A stretch of DNA of 64,000 bases from Ceratobasidium sp. AG-K (lineage: Eukaryota; Basidiomycota; Agaricomycetes; Cantharellales; Ceratobasidiaceae): NCBI GenBank assembly GCA_037039685.1, contig JAWNGF010000003.1, positions 3,632,571 through 3,696,570 on the forward strand. The letters run 5' to 3'. The translations under genes were made by a program, and so were the position numbers. The notes beneath the pieces were generated by a model. It did no database searches and had not been told where the DNA came from. It was given only the letters and a program-made list of their open reading frames with translations. Numbering within the stretch: the stretch's first letter is position 1; every line of letters starts with the position of its first letter. This document shows positions 1-11,171 of this stretch, one piece after another.

Positions 1-1407
1 GCACTCTAAGTCCCAAAGGCCTTACAGCCTTTGTCTCTCATCTAAGTGGGCCTTTGGCCATCATCAGTATTGACGCTAAGGTTGCACTAGCAACTTAGCA
101 AACAGTCTAAGGAGCCTATAGGGCATATTGAGGCCAGTCCCTGCGACTAAGGCAAGAACGGTCACTGTCGTTGGTCAACCGGCATAGAGGGTTGCAACAC
201 TTGCACATGTGCCTTGTGGATCAAAAAGTCTAGATAGAGTCATTTTTCTAGGGGCTGATAGGAGTTGGTATTCAATTGTTGGCATTGTGGCTGACTTCTG
301 ACAATCAATGCCACGGTCACATGACCACACTTGGACATCAACTTGGACCGGAATAGAAACCTAGGCGCTATTCATGCATATAGATAGATCATGGATTGTT
401 CCACCACAGCGAATAAGCCCTAGATTCAAGTGACGTGTTTGCGGCCACATATTTGAGATCTCATCCGTTCAAACTCAATTCATACATGGCCATCAGTTCT
501 AAGTCCGAAATTGACTGATGTACGCAAAGAATACATTGGCTGGGGTATCCGTGGCTGAGGTGTGCTGGTTATGTACTTTAGTTATTGGTACAAATCTAAC
601 GTGATGGAGAATATTGGCGACGACCCCCGACCCACCAAGCCACAAGGTCTCGATGAGGATTGGTATTTGTATTGGAATTGGGAGGTCCTCAGGGGGTCCG
701 GGGTTGGGCAAATGATCTTCGAGAAATATGACCGTAGGTCTACTCTTGCAACACGAAGTGGGGTAACCAATGCCATATGAGCGGAAGTATCTAAGCTCGT
801 AGGGTGCTTCACCAGGATCCTTGAGCTCGTGTCTGCCCGAAAATACGACCAGGTGAGCTTCAAAGAGCTTGATGAGTTTACAAATAGTTGGCTTATGAGT
901 TGAAATGAGTTTCATTATGGCTCAACCGCTCTTTCGGGCTCTTTGAAGCAGTTCGGGTCGCGTTTTTATTCAAGTTTGTGTCCAATAAGACTTGTTCTTC
1001 TTCCTGATGAAATGTGCAGGGCGAATCAGACGCAGAGTGCCGACGAACCACCCGAATGCTGACTCTTTGATCATTCCATACACTATAGATGCGCATGTAA
1101 CCTCTGCAAAGGCTTCAGAAAGGCGGTGAGTTAGACAGTGCCCCCTACAGTAAGGGGCTTCGCGATCGACTTTAGTACAGATACCAGCATAAATATTATG
1201 GTCAAGAATTTCAGAGCCGGATTACCAGAGGATGAGTTGATTGCAATAGTATGTGACACCAAAATCATATCAGATGCAAACTATTAGAGAGGCACTGGAG
1301 CAGCATTTCAACCTCCCAAAACAATCGAGCATCACGACTACAAAAAATCCTTGATGGAGTATTGAAATTCAATTGTCTATATATTTTCACGAGAAGCTCG
1401 GGCCTAC
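1..1407. other. Mostly non-coding stretch at window start
   Basis: No complete gene was recognised here. The only coding-like segment is a minus-strand open stretch at about 499-915 (listed separately). No tRNA, clear repeat or terminal inverted repeat was seen. The left flank may belong to a gene that continues outside the window. Confidence 0.5.
499..915 (-). CDS. Possible coding exon, family not recognised
   Basis: This is a minus-strand open stretch of 138 codons. Codons in its middle (roughly 580-880) favour C or G in the third position, as in the confident genes of this window. The predicted peptide is rich in Pro, Leu and Ile around 'LPNPGPPEDLPIPIQIP'. No domain was recognised. It lies 500 bases downstream of the membrane-protein gene at 1408-4016 and on the same strand, so it could be an extra 3' exon of that gene, a relic of a neighbour, or chance. 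No confident splice sites were found. Treat it as a weak call. Confidence 0.22.
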   Translation of the reverse strand: MKLISTHKPTICKLIKLFEAHLVVFSGRHELKDPGEAPYELRYFRSYGIGYPTSCCKSRPTVIFLEDHLPNPGPPEDLPIPIQIPILIETLWLGGSGVVANILHHVRFVPITKVHNQHTSATDTPANVFFAYISQFRT

Positions 1408-4016
1408 CTAGCCTGTGCATCTTTCTTGTACTTCTTGTACTGTGACTGGTTCCGGGTTGACAAGGCAAACTTGCTGATATGACGCCGTGCGACCCCATTC
1501 CTTGACATCACAGGTTGGCGGAGCGGCCGGTCCCATATCAACAACATAGTCGAGCAGAAACTGGGTCATGCGTATATTACTCTGAGACTGCGCGCTTCCC
1601 TCGGCGGTTTCGGTATTGGAGGGGGAATAGTATTCCCATAAGCGTTCCCGAAAACTGCGGGTTGCAAATCGACCGAATAGCCCAAACGGAGTGATGAGTT
1701 TGGCGCCTGCCGGGACAATAGCGTTCAGCAAGAGTCTACTATTTTCAAGCGCATTCGCAACATACCAAAAATTCCCCAAAACAATGGCCTACCAAATAAA
1801 AAGACGTGTAAGCCCTGCAAAAGCGCGAGCAAACCTCCAATGGATGCTAAAATATCGAATGTGCTACTAGATCGATATTCCTCCATCACATGGCATAGGT
1901 TGTTGGAGACTCGCGTATTCCCTGCTAAACTGCTTTGGGGGATGTCGGGCGAGGATTCAACAAATCGCGGCCAGCGGATGAAGCCGCCTGAAACTACTGT
2001 TAACCCAAGGTTTCTGAGTGGACGGCTGGATACTTGAGCTATTAAGCCGGTCAGTTGATTTGTTGTCTTTTTACAGCTAACCGAAAAGCGAATCGCCACT
2101 GCCGACTGCAGCATAAAAAATGATGCAAAGACTTACATCCTTGATATACATCAACCGTGTTGTATGTCTGGACGGCGGACCCAGACATAGAACGTATCAA
2201 CTCTAGTTTCAAGCTTTCGATTCAAAATAGATGCACTGACCGGTTTCGAGCCTGTCACGGAATCCCACAGTGCTGACGATGAGATAAACCTGCGCTGAGC
2301 GTACTGAGCCTCAAAAACAGCATACATCTCAGGAATTGGTCGAAGAGGCGGTGTGATATATGGAGTCAAAAAATGGTAGGATGAGGTTCCTTTGACAAGC
2401 CAGAGACTCGGTAAGTCGGATACTCCACTAGAATGGGTTGTATTATCGGTCGTTATCATAAATTGGAATCCTGGTCGATCATAACCTCGGACCCATGATG
2501 CTGCATTAAGGGGTTTTAAGCTCCTCGAATAATTGAGAGGGCGATCCATGTTCTCACCGTCACAAAAGTGAACCGCAAAATAGTCGATTTCGTTCCATTT
2601 ATTTGGTTTCGTTGTATAGAAATTCTCGTAGCACTCTCCTAAAGGTCCAATTAGCATTAACCGAGCTCTGCAGACGGAACGAAGGCCCGAGTGCCTTTTG
2701 CAAACGGCAGACATACGAAAAGCAAACTTGCCAAGAATCGGTGGATGCGAAAACACAGTCCAAACAATACTCGGCTGCGAAGTGGCATAAGTATGTAGTT
2801 TACTTACTTGATATGTTGCTATCCAAAACCGTGGACTCTTCACGCTGGAGTGACACAAACACCTGGAATGTAGTGTTTCTGTTGCGTCGTCCTCCTGGAG
2901 TAACCTTCGTCCATTCCGGATGGCGCTGTATGCATAGACCACCACTAGGTAAGTACACCATGATGGGCTAGGAATCTTGAGTAAGCACTAACCACAAGAA
3001 CGTGGATATCCCGTCGCCGTGGCCCATCTCCTAGACAAGGTCGAACAAGTGTCCGGGACGGTAAATCCTCGGTACGAAGTTGAATAAGAAGGGTGATTGT
3101 ACGAGTCAGAAGTAGTGCGATGGCTAGTAGGGCAAATATGTGTTGACAAAATGCATAAGTTTTAGTCTCTACTGGGCTTATGACAACATTGAGGGAGTCC
3201 AAAGATTAGTTCGGTGCGAGCGATAGTGTTTTGTTCCTAATTGTGACTTACCGCACTCTCCGAAATAAAACACCTGCTATAGGCCGCCATACTGTTCGAA
3301 ATAGAGGTGCGCGATTCCAGTTTCTGTCTTTGCGCCGTCTTCCAATCCAGGTTGGCCTTTGGCTCTCTAGTTCGGCGCCTGTGGATAGATCATAAATGTC
3401 GACTGACCACCGACTCAGTCCATGTCGATTTGCAAGTCGCGCAGCAACAAAAAGATAGCCCAGAATGGCTGAGACTAGCAGATGGAAGCTACTGCTGGCA
3501 ATCAGGAACAACCGATTGTCGTCGAGAATAATTGTGGACCAGGCGATTAAAGCTAGTGGACGGTATTCCTTGTTAGCGCCATATGGTGCGACTCGCTGGA
3601 ACGTAGCCACTCACCTGCCGATGCTGCCATAAAGAAAAAATAAACTAATTGCTGAAAGATGAAAGAACCGATGATAGTATTGGTATGCAAAGAGCCATAA
3701 ATTGCCCTACACACGAGAATTTTGAGAAGTCAAACGTTTATTCAACGCACTACAATACTCACAGGTAGATCCCGTTGACGGCGCTTAGCCACCAAATTAA
3801 GCACTCCAGCACTAACACGCAAATAAGCGACACGAAGAGACGATGGAAGTGGTTATACATACCGTCGCCAATAATTTCCCGGCGATACCAACTTTTATCC
3901 GCAGTCCCCCTGAACCACTTGACCGTAATAACTGTATACATAATGGCCAACGAAAACTGAAAAAGTGCATGTAAACTTAGTACGGAATGAAGCCAGTATT
4001 TCTGTATCATCTTCAT
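1408..4016 (-). CDS. Multi-pass membrane protein of unknown function
   Basis: I do not recognise a characterised function. The start codon is at 4016-4014. The first exon (3763-4016) encodes hydrophobic segments including 'LIWWLSAVNGIYL'. Further exons follow at 3615-3706, about 3250-3550, about 2995-3180 and about 2200-2940, joined by GT-AG introns such as the one with GTGAGTATT next to 3763. Predicted membrane helices sit in the first four exons. The last two exons (about 1780-2105 and 1408-1715) carry a conserved-looking tail, 'LLALLQGLHVFLFGRPLFWG' followed by 'AKLITPFGLFG' and 'FLLDYVVDMGP'. I remember this tail from uncharacterised Agaricomycete membrane proteins. The stop is at 1410-1408. 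Intron ends in the middle are approximate because one exon must shift frame near 2230-2300. It could also be a gene with several isoforms. Confidence 0.6.
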
Positions 4017-4019
4017 GGT

Positions 4020-5260
4020 CGAGGTGATAGAGATTCACTTGATCGCGGTGCACTCCTTAACAGGTGACAGACTTCATATAAGCTTCAGTGACGACCTGAG
4101 GAATAAGCACGGAGCTCGTATGGCCGACTCTTCCTCACTTGGTACCTACCTTGTGCCTGCCCTGGGAAGATCTGCCGTCGCCGAGAATCATCGGAAAATG
4201 AGTATCCGATATCATTCTTGTAAGATAGGGGGATCTTCATGGCGTAATGGTGCCGGCTGACCTTGAGCTCCGCGGATCCTGATCTTGACCGAATGCCAAG
4301 ACGGATCAGGTCGATATGTGGTAGTTTGACAGCTGGGATCGAAATATGACAAGCACCCTACGGCACTGGGTGAGCAGGCGGAAGTCTGACAAAACCATGG
4401 TCCCATTGTTCATTGCGTAGTTAAGGTAGACTGGTACGGTTCAATTGCCTAGAGCGTCTGTGATGATAGCCTATTGGATGGCAGGGACAAAGTCAGGAAA
4501 ATACGATATCTCACCACCCAGTACACCCAAATGTAAGCGAGCAGGCGCCGCCATGGCGGTGTCTGCCAGAATTGGATATTCTGCATCTTGATGCCGACCT
4601 CCACGTTCTTGATCTTGTTTGGTTATCCTGGTAGCCTCCTATACATGGTTCTAGGGCGGGGTGCTCCTGAAACATTACTTTCAAAGCCGTTTTTCCAGCT
4701 ACGTGGGGTAGCGGGGGAAACGTTGTTCGAGCAATCGGCACCGTTCATACTTATTGGGGGTTAATGAGATTCAGTCGTTGTTGGGCTGTCGCCTGGTGAT
4801 TACTTTGCTTGCAAAGTCTCTTCCAGCCCAAATGATAATAGCGAATTATGCAGAGTTTATGCGTATTGAGTGTTGTTCGGCACATGCCGTAAGTATTCAA
4901 CCCCATCCCCCTTAACCGTACAGATTTCGAGGCAGAGTCGGTTTTGCAAGTATTTCCGAATAAGCATATTTTAACCTACTGCACCAAGCAAGTTCTTGAC
5001 CGCACCAGGCGGCGCTCCTCGGGTTGAGTGTATGAGTGAAGATGTACGAATGATATGTTGCCCTGCGTTGCATCTGGGACTGGTACATGTATGCGGGCTT
5101 TTACAATACAGCAGCGTGACCAGCAAAGTCCAGCCGATCAATCGTCCATATGCAGTGCTCTTGGTGCTACCCGAGGATAATTCAAATTGCAGGTTTGCAG
5201 GCACAAAGGAAGCGACACCTCTGGCCGGCGACACAGATCGGTTCAATGATCTACCCTGGA
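4020..5260. other. No gene recognised
   Basis: This intergenic stretch lies between the membrane-protein gene and the transposon relic. Short open stretches occur on both strands but show no family resemblance, no coherent splice pattern and no start context worth reporting. The right part (about 5000-5260) may already belong to the decayed transposon. Confidence 0.5.
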
Positions 5261-5264
5261 GCTG

Positions 5265-6360
5265 ATGCAATATTCTGCCCCAAACTTCCAAACTAGGGTC
5301 ATTGAGGGGTGTTGGGACAGTACCGGAGGTCCGATTCAGGGGCTTTTTTGGCAGCATCGGCCATCCGCTCACAAAAGAAGGGGTAACGGCCAAGGCCAAC
5401 GACATTCTGGATGGTCGGGACACTGTAGGGCGACACTGGTATCGAGCTTTTCTGGATCGTAAAGCCGACCTTCTTGTCCATAGTCGTGCAGCTCCCTTGG
5501 ACCCGAAACGTGGTAATGCATTCAACCACGCCACTGTACAGACACATTTCAGAATTTATCGGTCAGCAAGAGAAGATTTCTGTATCCCCATCGCCCACAT
5601 CCTCTGATTCAGCACGATTCACCAATAGCGACGATGAAACAGCGTCCGAGAGCTTGACAGCGGACTCGGACGAGCCAGAGAGTGACCCAATCGAGAGTGA
5701 TGCAAACTATTTAGGTAAAGAGGGCTTGGAACCTGTTAGACCGCGGTAATTCCAACACACATGGAAGTCCTCAAGTCGTATTCTCACAGAGCACATAATA
5801 TCAGCTTGAGTATTCAATCCTCATGGCCTCTCACTCGGTGTCGAGTCAAGGGGATGACATCGAAGGACACCATGCGAACTACTCATTTGGTGCTTGATGA
5901 GTCCCAACACCGCATCAGCACTATGTCAGCGCTGCTTGCTGCGGCCAACGCAGACTGGAAGGTCAGGAAACGAGTCAATCAAGGCCTGAAGGAGCGACTG
6001 GAGGAGGTGGAGCGTCCTCGACGCCGCAAACAACCCTACGACACAAACTATTTGCACGGCCAAAAAAACAGGGGTTTTGACAAGGCTGGAGGCAAAACGA
6101 GAGCACGAAAGGCTGGCGGAAGGGAAAGACGCTGCCGCTAAGAAGAAGGCTCGATACTATTTGGTGCATGACCCCAGCCATACGTTCACGGGGTCACTTT
6201 TGAGCATTAAGACGGGGAAGACTGATGGGTTGAGGGATTTGGCTGCAGCGTTCGGAATACCATGGAGAGGTGCCAAGAAGTCAGATCCATTCGCTCAAGC
6301 GGCAGCGGCATTTGAGGAACGCCCAGAATTGAAGGCTACGACCAGATACTTGAACTTGCG
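5265..6360 (+). pseudogene. Relic of pogo/Fot1-type DNA transposase (CENP-B HTH)
   Basis: The frame at about 5340-5560 encodes 'GHPLTKEGVTAKANDILDGR' and, after a short gap, 'HWYRAFLDRKADL' and 'LDPKRGNAFN'. These match the layout of the CENP-B-type helix-turn-helix at the N-terminus of fungal pogo/Tigger/Fot1 transposases. After frame changes, 5870-6120 encodes a charged, coiled-coil-like tail. Then 6100-6350 encodes a C-terminal piece with 'TGKTDGLRDLAAAFGIP' and 'ERPELKATTRYLNL', a SAP-like motif that I remember from the ends of such transposases. The DDE catalytic core expected between head and tail is absent, and the pieces lie in different frames. This is therefore a deleted, decayed copy. 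Exact element ends were not found. Confidence 0.55.
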
Positions 6361-6396
6361 TCACCAAAATCCTCTGACGCTAACGAGCGCCGGTTT

Positions 6397-6489
6397 GCTC
6401 ATACGTGCTCGCTTGGGTAAAGGAGCACTCAGGAGCACCAGAGTGGCTGTGCAATTGGTGCTCCTATACCTAAGCGAGCACGCACATGC
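6397..6489. repeat. Long imperfect inverted repeat (hairpin)
   Basis: The arm at 6397-6428 is matched as an inverted copy by 6458-6489, with a 29-base spacer. In the inner 25 positions the arms differ at only about two bases (cores TGCTCGCTTGGGTA and TACCTAAGCGAGCA). It lies directly after the C-terminal piece of the pogo relic, so it may be a remnant of a terminal inverted repeat structure or a nested foldback element. A transcript could fold into a strong stem. Confidence 0.75.
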
Positions 6490-6539
6490 AAATCGACGCT
6501 CACGAGCCCAAAAGAGAACCGACGGATTTGCTTGAGTAT

Positions 6540-7940
6540 TGCCTCACACAGAGCCGGCGCTTAACGACTGATTGAATTATCTTATCTGTTTTTATCCATG
6601 TAATTAAATTTACAACCTTTCGCCGCGGGCGGTTTTAAGCCCACTTAACATCATTATCAGAATTGATGTCTGTAGCGAGACATGTTTCCCAAACCAACTC
6701 GCTTATCACTTATTCTGTTGCAATTGCTGTATTTATTATCTACTACACTAATGATAGAGTAAATCAATTATATTTTCATTGCGCGTCTAGAGGTTCGCTT
6801 CGAGAGCACTGGCTTAATATACACGCAGAAACGGTCGAGCCATAAGGTAAGAAGCGTGTAGCATATGGTACGCATACATGCTTTTGGTTCACACGATTGA
6901 ATCGATTACCTGCTCGGAATGTTCGAGTATATTCCAGATTTCAACATATTCAACCGTTACTCAATTCACACGGTACTTTCAAGTTTACATATATCCTCAG
7001 TCGCATCCATATCAAGATTAATATAAATACATACAGGCTACAGTCCATGTCGCCGTGGTCAAAAACGGTACGACGCGCACTGAGACACAATGTGAAGGGT
7101 CAGCGTCATGACCTCCTGTGAGACTGAATTCTCCGACCCCATAACAAAAAATTCAAAGCACTCCGACGCCGATTCGAGGCGCGCTCAGACGCACAATTTT
7201 GGAGGTGACTCTTCTGGGCTAGTCCCCCGACTTGATTGCAGGATTACCTTCCAATGGCAAACCATACCGAGGGTGATCCTGTTTGAATTTTGTCGATTCG
7301 ACCGGAGAGGTCAAGCGTTGGAGGCGAAAATCCAAGTTCGCGCTCGAAGGACAGTAATGACATCGGCAGGCGTCGAGTTGGCCAAAGTCAACTCGAATTC
7401 GACCAAGAAAATCCGATGGGGGAGTTGGATGCGTTCGACATGTTGGGGCAACCCAGAGGGAGTTCGAAACTTGGGTGCAATGACTAGAAATCGAAACGAG
7501 AATATCCATATTACTCTATTGATTACTACCGAACCCGAGGTCGACTGGATGCGAGAAAAATCTGTGGCTGACGGACCGAGTTTGTCCCACATCGAGCACG
7601 CTTCCGCATTTCGAGGTCTAGCTGAAACCGAGTCTTCAGGCTCTGGGTCCCGGTCGGATTGAGGAGATCCTCACGCGTGCGTCGGCCCTGTGCTCGATCA
7701 ATAGTAGAAACAGACTTCGAGGAGGAACCCGGATGAGAGGTCGAATAGGAGTCTTGGTGGAAGTCTAAGCGCGAGTCCAGGCGCAAGTGTTGATAGGGAT
7801 CCAAGCGCACACCAGAACGTGGGGAAACCACGATGTGTATTTTTTTTCCAAGGTCGAATGATTTTTGAGTAGACTCGAGTTCGGTCCAGCCCCAAGAGAG
7901 ACGTCGATGAGATCCCAGCGGCAGTTGGACGGGTAATCGT
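6540..7940. other. Gene-poor DNA
   Basis: 6540-7100 is A+T-rich and holds no coherent gene. From about 7100 onward the sequence is enriched in TCGA and CGA words, for example runs such as GTCGAATTCGACC. This produces long but unconvincing open stretches on both strands at 7108-7662 (plus) and 7526-8134 (minus). No protein family was recognised in either. The word bias looks like old repeat-derived sequence rather than codon structure. Confidence 0.45.
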
Positions 7941-7989
7941 GTTGACGAGCCCGCCGTCATGGGAGATTCCAGAGGGCTTCGGGCCGTCC

Positions 7990-9330
7990 TCGAACCCTCC
8001 CTTTCGTGGTCCTTGTGTTTGTCAAAGCCATGTGCCGTTGGCCTACGCGGCTTTGGCGACGAGAATGTGTGTTTGGTCGGGTCGCCTGCATGGGTCAAGA
8101 CGAGTGGGGGGCTGTAGCAGAATGAGGTTCCCACGGAATGGGTTTGGACAGCCGAAGCTGTCGACTAGGACCTAGTGGTGGGTGCAAACATGGGCGACAG
8201 GATCAGCGGAACACCAGAGAAAGGGGGTGTCATCCACCTCGGTGCAACTTCGCCTGCAAGGTCAGCCAGCTACACGACTTTCAGAGGCTAGTCGGCATGC
8301 GGTGCAATAATCACACGAGCTGGTGGCAACTCGCGCTCGTTGCATAGGATGAACCAGCAGACGATAGGAAGTGGCTGCGCAATATTTCGATCGCATATGA
8401 ACCAGTTAACGATTGTAGAATCGAAGCCGCAGTCAGAGATACCTGTAGAGTTTAGGCTAGGACCAGAATTTGCACCAGGCGCCGAGTGGGAGTGGGAGTG
8501 TTGACGCGCTCCTCGCGATGAGACATTTTCGAGGTCTGCGAATTGCCCCCAAACCCACACCTTCGTAGTGTTTGTGTTTTGTTACCCAGTCCATATGGGC
8601 GCACGCCTGTAGTTGACCTAGGTGGCTTCGCGACAAGAGCTTACGTTCGGTCGGGTCGTCTATATGGGTCGAGAGGAGTAGGGAGTTATGGCAGGACGGG
8701 GCTTGCACGGGATACCTGTGGACGACTGAGGCCTCCGGCCCTGACTTGGGGGCGGATGTGGGGGGGGGGGGGGGGGGGGGGAACAAGATCGGCAGAGCAC
8801 CAGAGAAAGAGTTCGTCGTTCAACTCGGTGTAATTTGGCCTGTGTTCTCGGTCAGCTACGCGCCGCTCAGAAGCTAGTCAAAAATGAGCGCAGATTAACC
8901 ACATACATCGATGGCTGCTTCGTTCACGTGGGATGAACCGGCGGACGACAGGAAGTGATCTCGCCATACTTCGATCAACTGTAAGCGAGTTAGCGACTGT
9001 AGCTGCAAACTCAGAGTCAGAAATACCTGTTGAGGTTCTGCCACGGTGAGAATGTGGGCGAGGGGCGAGTCGGACGAAGAGTGAGCGAGGTTAATCAAGG
9101 CTCGGACGAGTGATACTCGAGTCGGCTGGACTGGCCAGACGCGAAAATCTAATCAACGACAGGAGGAAAATAGGCGATCGATCACCAGCTCCGAACTGGT
9201 CGAACACTTTCGTCATCGGTGTAGTTGGCCTCCCGTGCTCCGAGAATTCCAAGCGGCCAGGTGGTGGTTCTCCATGGTGGTAGCGGCGCGTTCTTGGGAC
9301 CAGCCGCTGACTAAGCACCAGCGGCGCTTA
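7990..9330. repeat. Diverged tandem duplication of a ~580-bp unit
   Basis: The segment from about 8040 to 8440 recurs, diverged, at about 8615-9030. Matching landmarks are 'CCTACGCGGCTTTGGCGAC' (about 8042) with 'CCTAGGTGGCTTCGCGAC' (about 8617), 'GATCAGCGGAACACCAGAG' (about 8200) with 'GATCGGCAGAGCACCAGAG' (about 8788), and 'GATGAACCAGCAGACGATAG' (about 8349) with 'GATGAACCGGCGGACGACAG' (about 8932). The spacing is constant at about 575-585 bases. A partial third copy is suggested at about 9160-9260, where 'CATCGGTGTAGTTGGCCTCC' matches 'CTCGGTGTAATTTGGCCTG'. Open reading is not preserved between copies, so this is non-coding duplicated DNA. Confidence 0.75.
8760..8781 (+). repeat. Poly-G tract (22 G)
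   Basis: Twenty-two consecutive G residues lie inside the second copy of the tandem duplication. Such runs are G-quadruplex prone and length-unstable. The exact count may also be a sequencing or assembly estimate. Confidence 0.85.
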
Positions 9331-9334
9331 GCGG

Positions 9335-10550
9335 ACTCGAGCCCACTCTGACTTTGACTACGATCACGGCCGCCCCTTTACCACCTAGCCCATGTCAATA
9401 GGACCTTACAGCCCATCAATAAACTCCCTGCTCTGCGGTATCAATGCCTGGACGCAAACTATAAGAATCTGTTACTCCTCGACTCACGCCGACCCCGATA
9501 CTTGCCTGAGGACCAATAGCTCCTCTTGTCCTCATTTGGAGCCAATCCCGCCCATGCCTCTGCGAATTTGACACAGGGCTATACGGAGGGCAACCCGACC
9601 TTAGCTTCCCCCAGTCACTCGACGCCCCACGATACACTTGTCAATGCATCTGGACGCCTGGTCGGACCTGGCGTTATTAGGTGGCAACCCATCAACCTCC
9701 CGTGTCGCTCCGAAAACGGAATTGCCTACCCAGAACCCCCCAGCCCTAGAAAATCTTGCTGTTCTGCCAAGTGCAAACCGTGAGTCGTGTTGACAGGGAA
9801 TATGTGGAGTCACATCAGCTAGGAGGTTGTCCGCTACGCTTTATGTCTGTCATGTGGTATAAATCATACAAATAATGTTGCGTATGCTCGTCATGTACAT
9901 TTGGTACAAAGGCTGTAACAATGATTAGCGTACCATACCCGATTCATTGCAAAATCCGTTCACCATCCAAGAACCCGAATGAGAGTCGGCGACCGGTGTG
10001 ACCATAATATCCCCCTGAGACCTGACAAGCATTCGTGTCTAGTCTTGACCTCGAACGCCTGGACGTAAGATTGTGGTGCTGGCTCTGTGTGAAGACGGAT
10101 AGAATTGGTCGCGTTGTCGATGGGAATCATTCAACACCGCATCGACGCTTTCGGAGCTCAAGTCAAGCGCTCGTCGTTCGAGCGAGACCTTCCGGCGCTA
10201 TGATGGTCAATCGATCGGCCATATGTGTCTTAGGGTATGCACCCCCGCGGTGCCATGAGGTAGATGTGCGTGGCTTTCAAGACGCGTGGCGACCGGCTGG
10301 ATTGTACAGGTAGGACATGTGAGTTACTTTGATGGGCGGAACGCTAGATCCTGTACTCCAAACGTATGAACGATCGCCTTGTGTTTCTGAGCCAGTTCAC
10401 AGATGGACCTCAAGCCGGTGCTTGGAAGCTACCATGGAACTCTTGCATGAACCATCAGGGAGAAGCATACCCTCGAGCCTTGTGTATATAGAGCCAACCT
10501 CCAGGGTTGGATCGCGTGTTCTGTTGGCATCCCTCTCGTATTAGTAACTA
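9335..10550. other. No gene recognised
   Basis: Open stretches at 9526-9783 and 10035-10313 show no family resemblance or splice structure. The region lies upstream of the TPR-CHAT gene and may hold its promoter and untranslated exons, but nothing specific was identified. Confidence 0.4.
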
Positions 10551-11073
10551 AAGCTCTCGACAAGGCTGAATGGGATCTTCCCAATCCTCTCCGGCGGTCC
10601 ACAGCGGCACGGCTGAGGCGGAAATCGAACGAAGGTATGCGCTGGGAGTAAGAGAAACTAGTGAACAAGACTGATTCGTGCGTTCAGCAAGAGTCCACAA
10701 CGATTTGCTGATCGCGTAGCAGCTAGCACACAAGGACCGGTGCCTCGACCAGGTTTGTGTGAAAGCTCTCATGAGGGATCCAGTATGGGTTGTGCTTGAG
10801 GCTGAAATGCTAATGACATGCTCAATTAGCGCAGTTGGATAGCCCAGGGCAATCAGACGTGAGCCTCATAGACTTGGCAGGCGGCGAGGGGAGTATCAAT
10901 AGATTACTGCAGAACCTCCGAAGCCCGGGTGAGAGCGTTGGCGAAGAGGCAAGCAATACGAATACGAGCAATGGGATGAAATTCGGCATCCTCATGAAGT
11001 ATCTTCTAAGCTTTTCAGCAAAATTATCAAGGTTGTGGTACCGGTGCGTGAGCGGTTGTAGTTCGTAATGCAA
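10545..11073 (+). other. Possible 5' exons of the TPR-CHAT gene
   Basis: A coding-like piece at about 10545-10640 reads 'LDKAEWDLPNPLRRSTAARL'. I remember this kind of sequence from the N-terminal C2-like or Goodbye-like domains of Agaricomycete STAND/TPR proteins. A second piece at about 10835-11040, following a CGCAG acceptor, reads 'SDVSLIDLAGGEGSINRLL'. The downstream TPR frame remains open upstream of its first ATG back to about 11124. The predicted start at 11172 may therefore be internal, with earlier exons joined by splicing here. No full exon chain could be proven by eye. Confidence 0.35.
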
Positions 11074-11171
11074 CCAAGGCTACGTGAATGCTAGATTGCA
11101 ACTGATGACATCTGTAAACATAAAGGAGTCAAGACAGCAATTCAGAAGAGCTGGTATTACGTGGCGCCTTA

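Noticed and set aside
7526..8134. 202-codon minus-strand open frame
   Set aside because: It overlaps a 184-codon plus-strand frame, has low-complexity Ser/Arg/Pro content caused by the TCGA-rich DNA, crosses into the duplicated repeat and shows no family.
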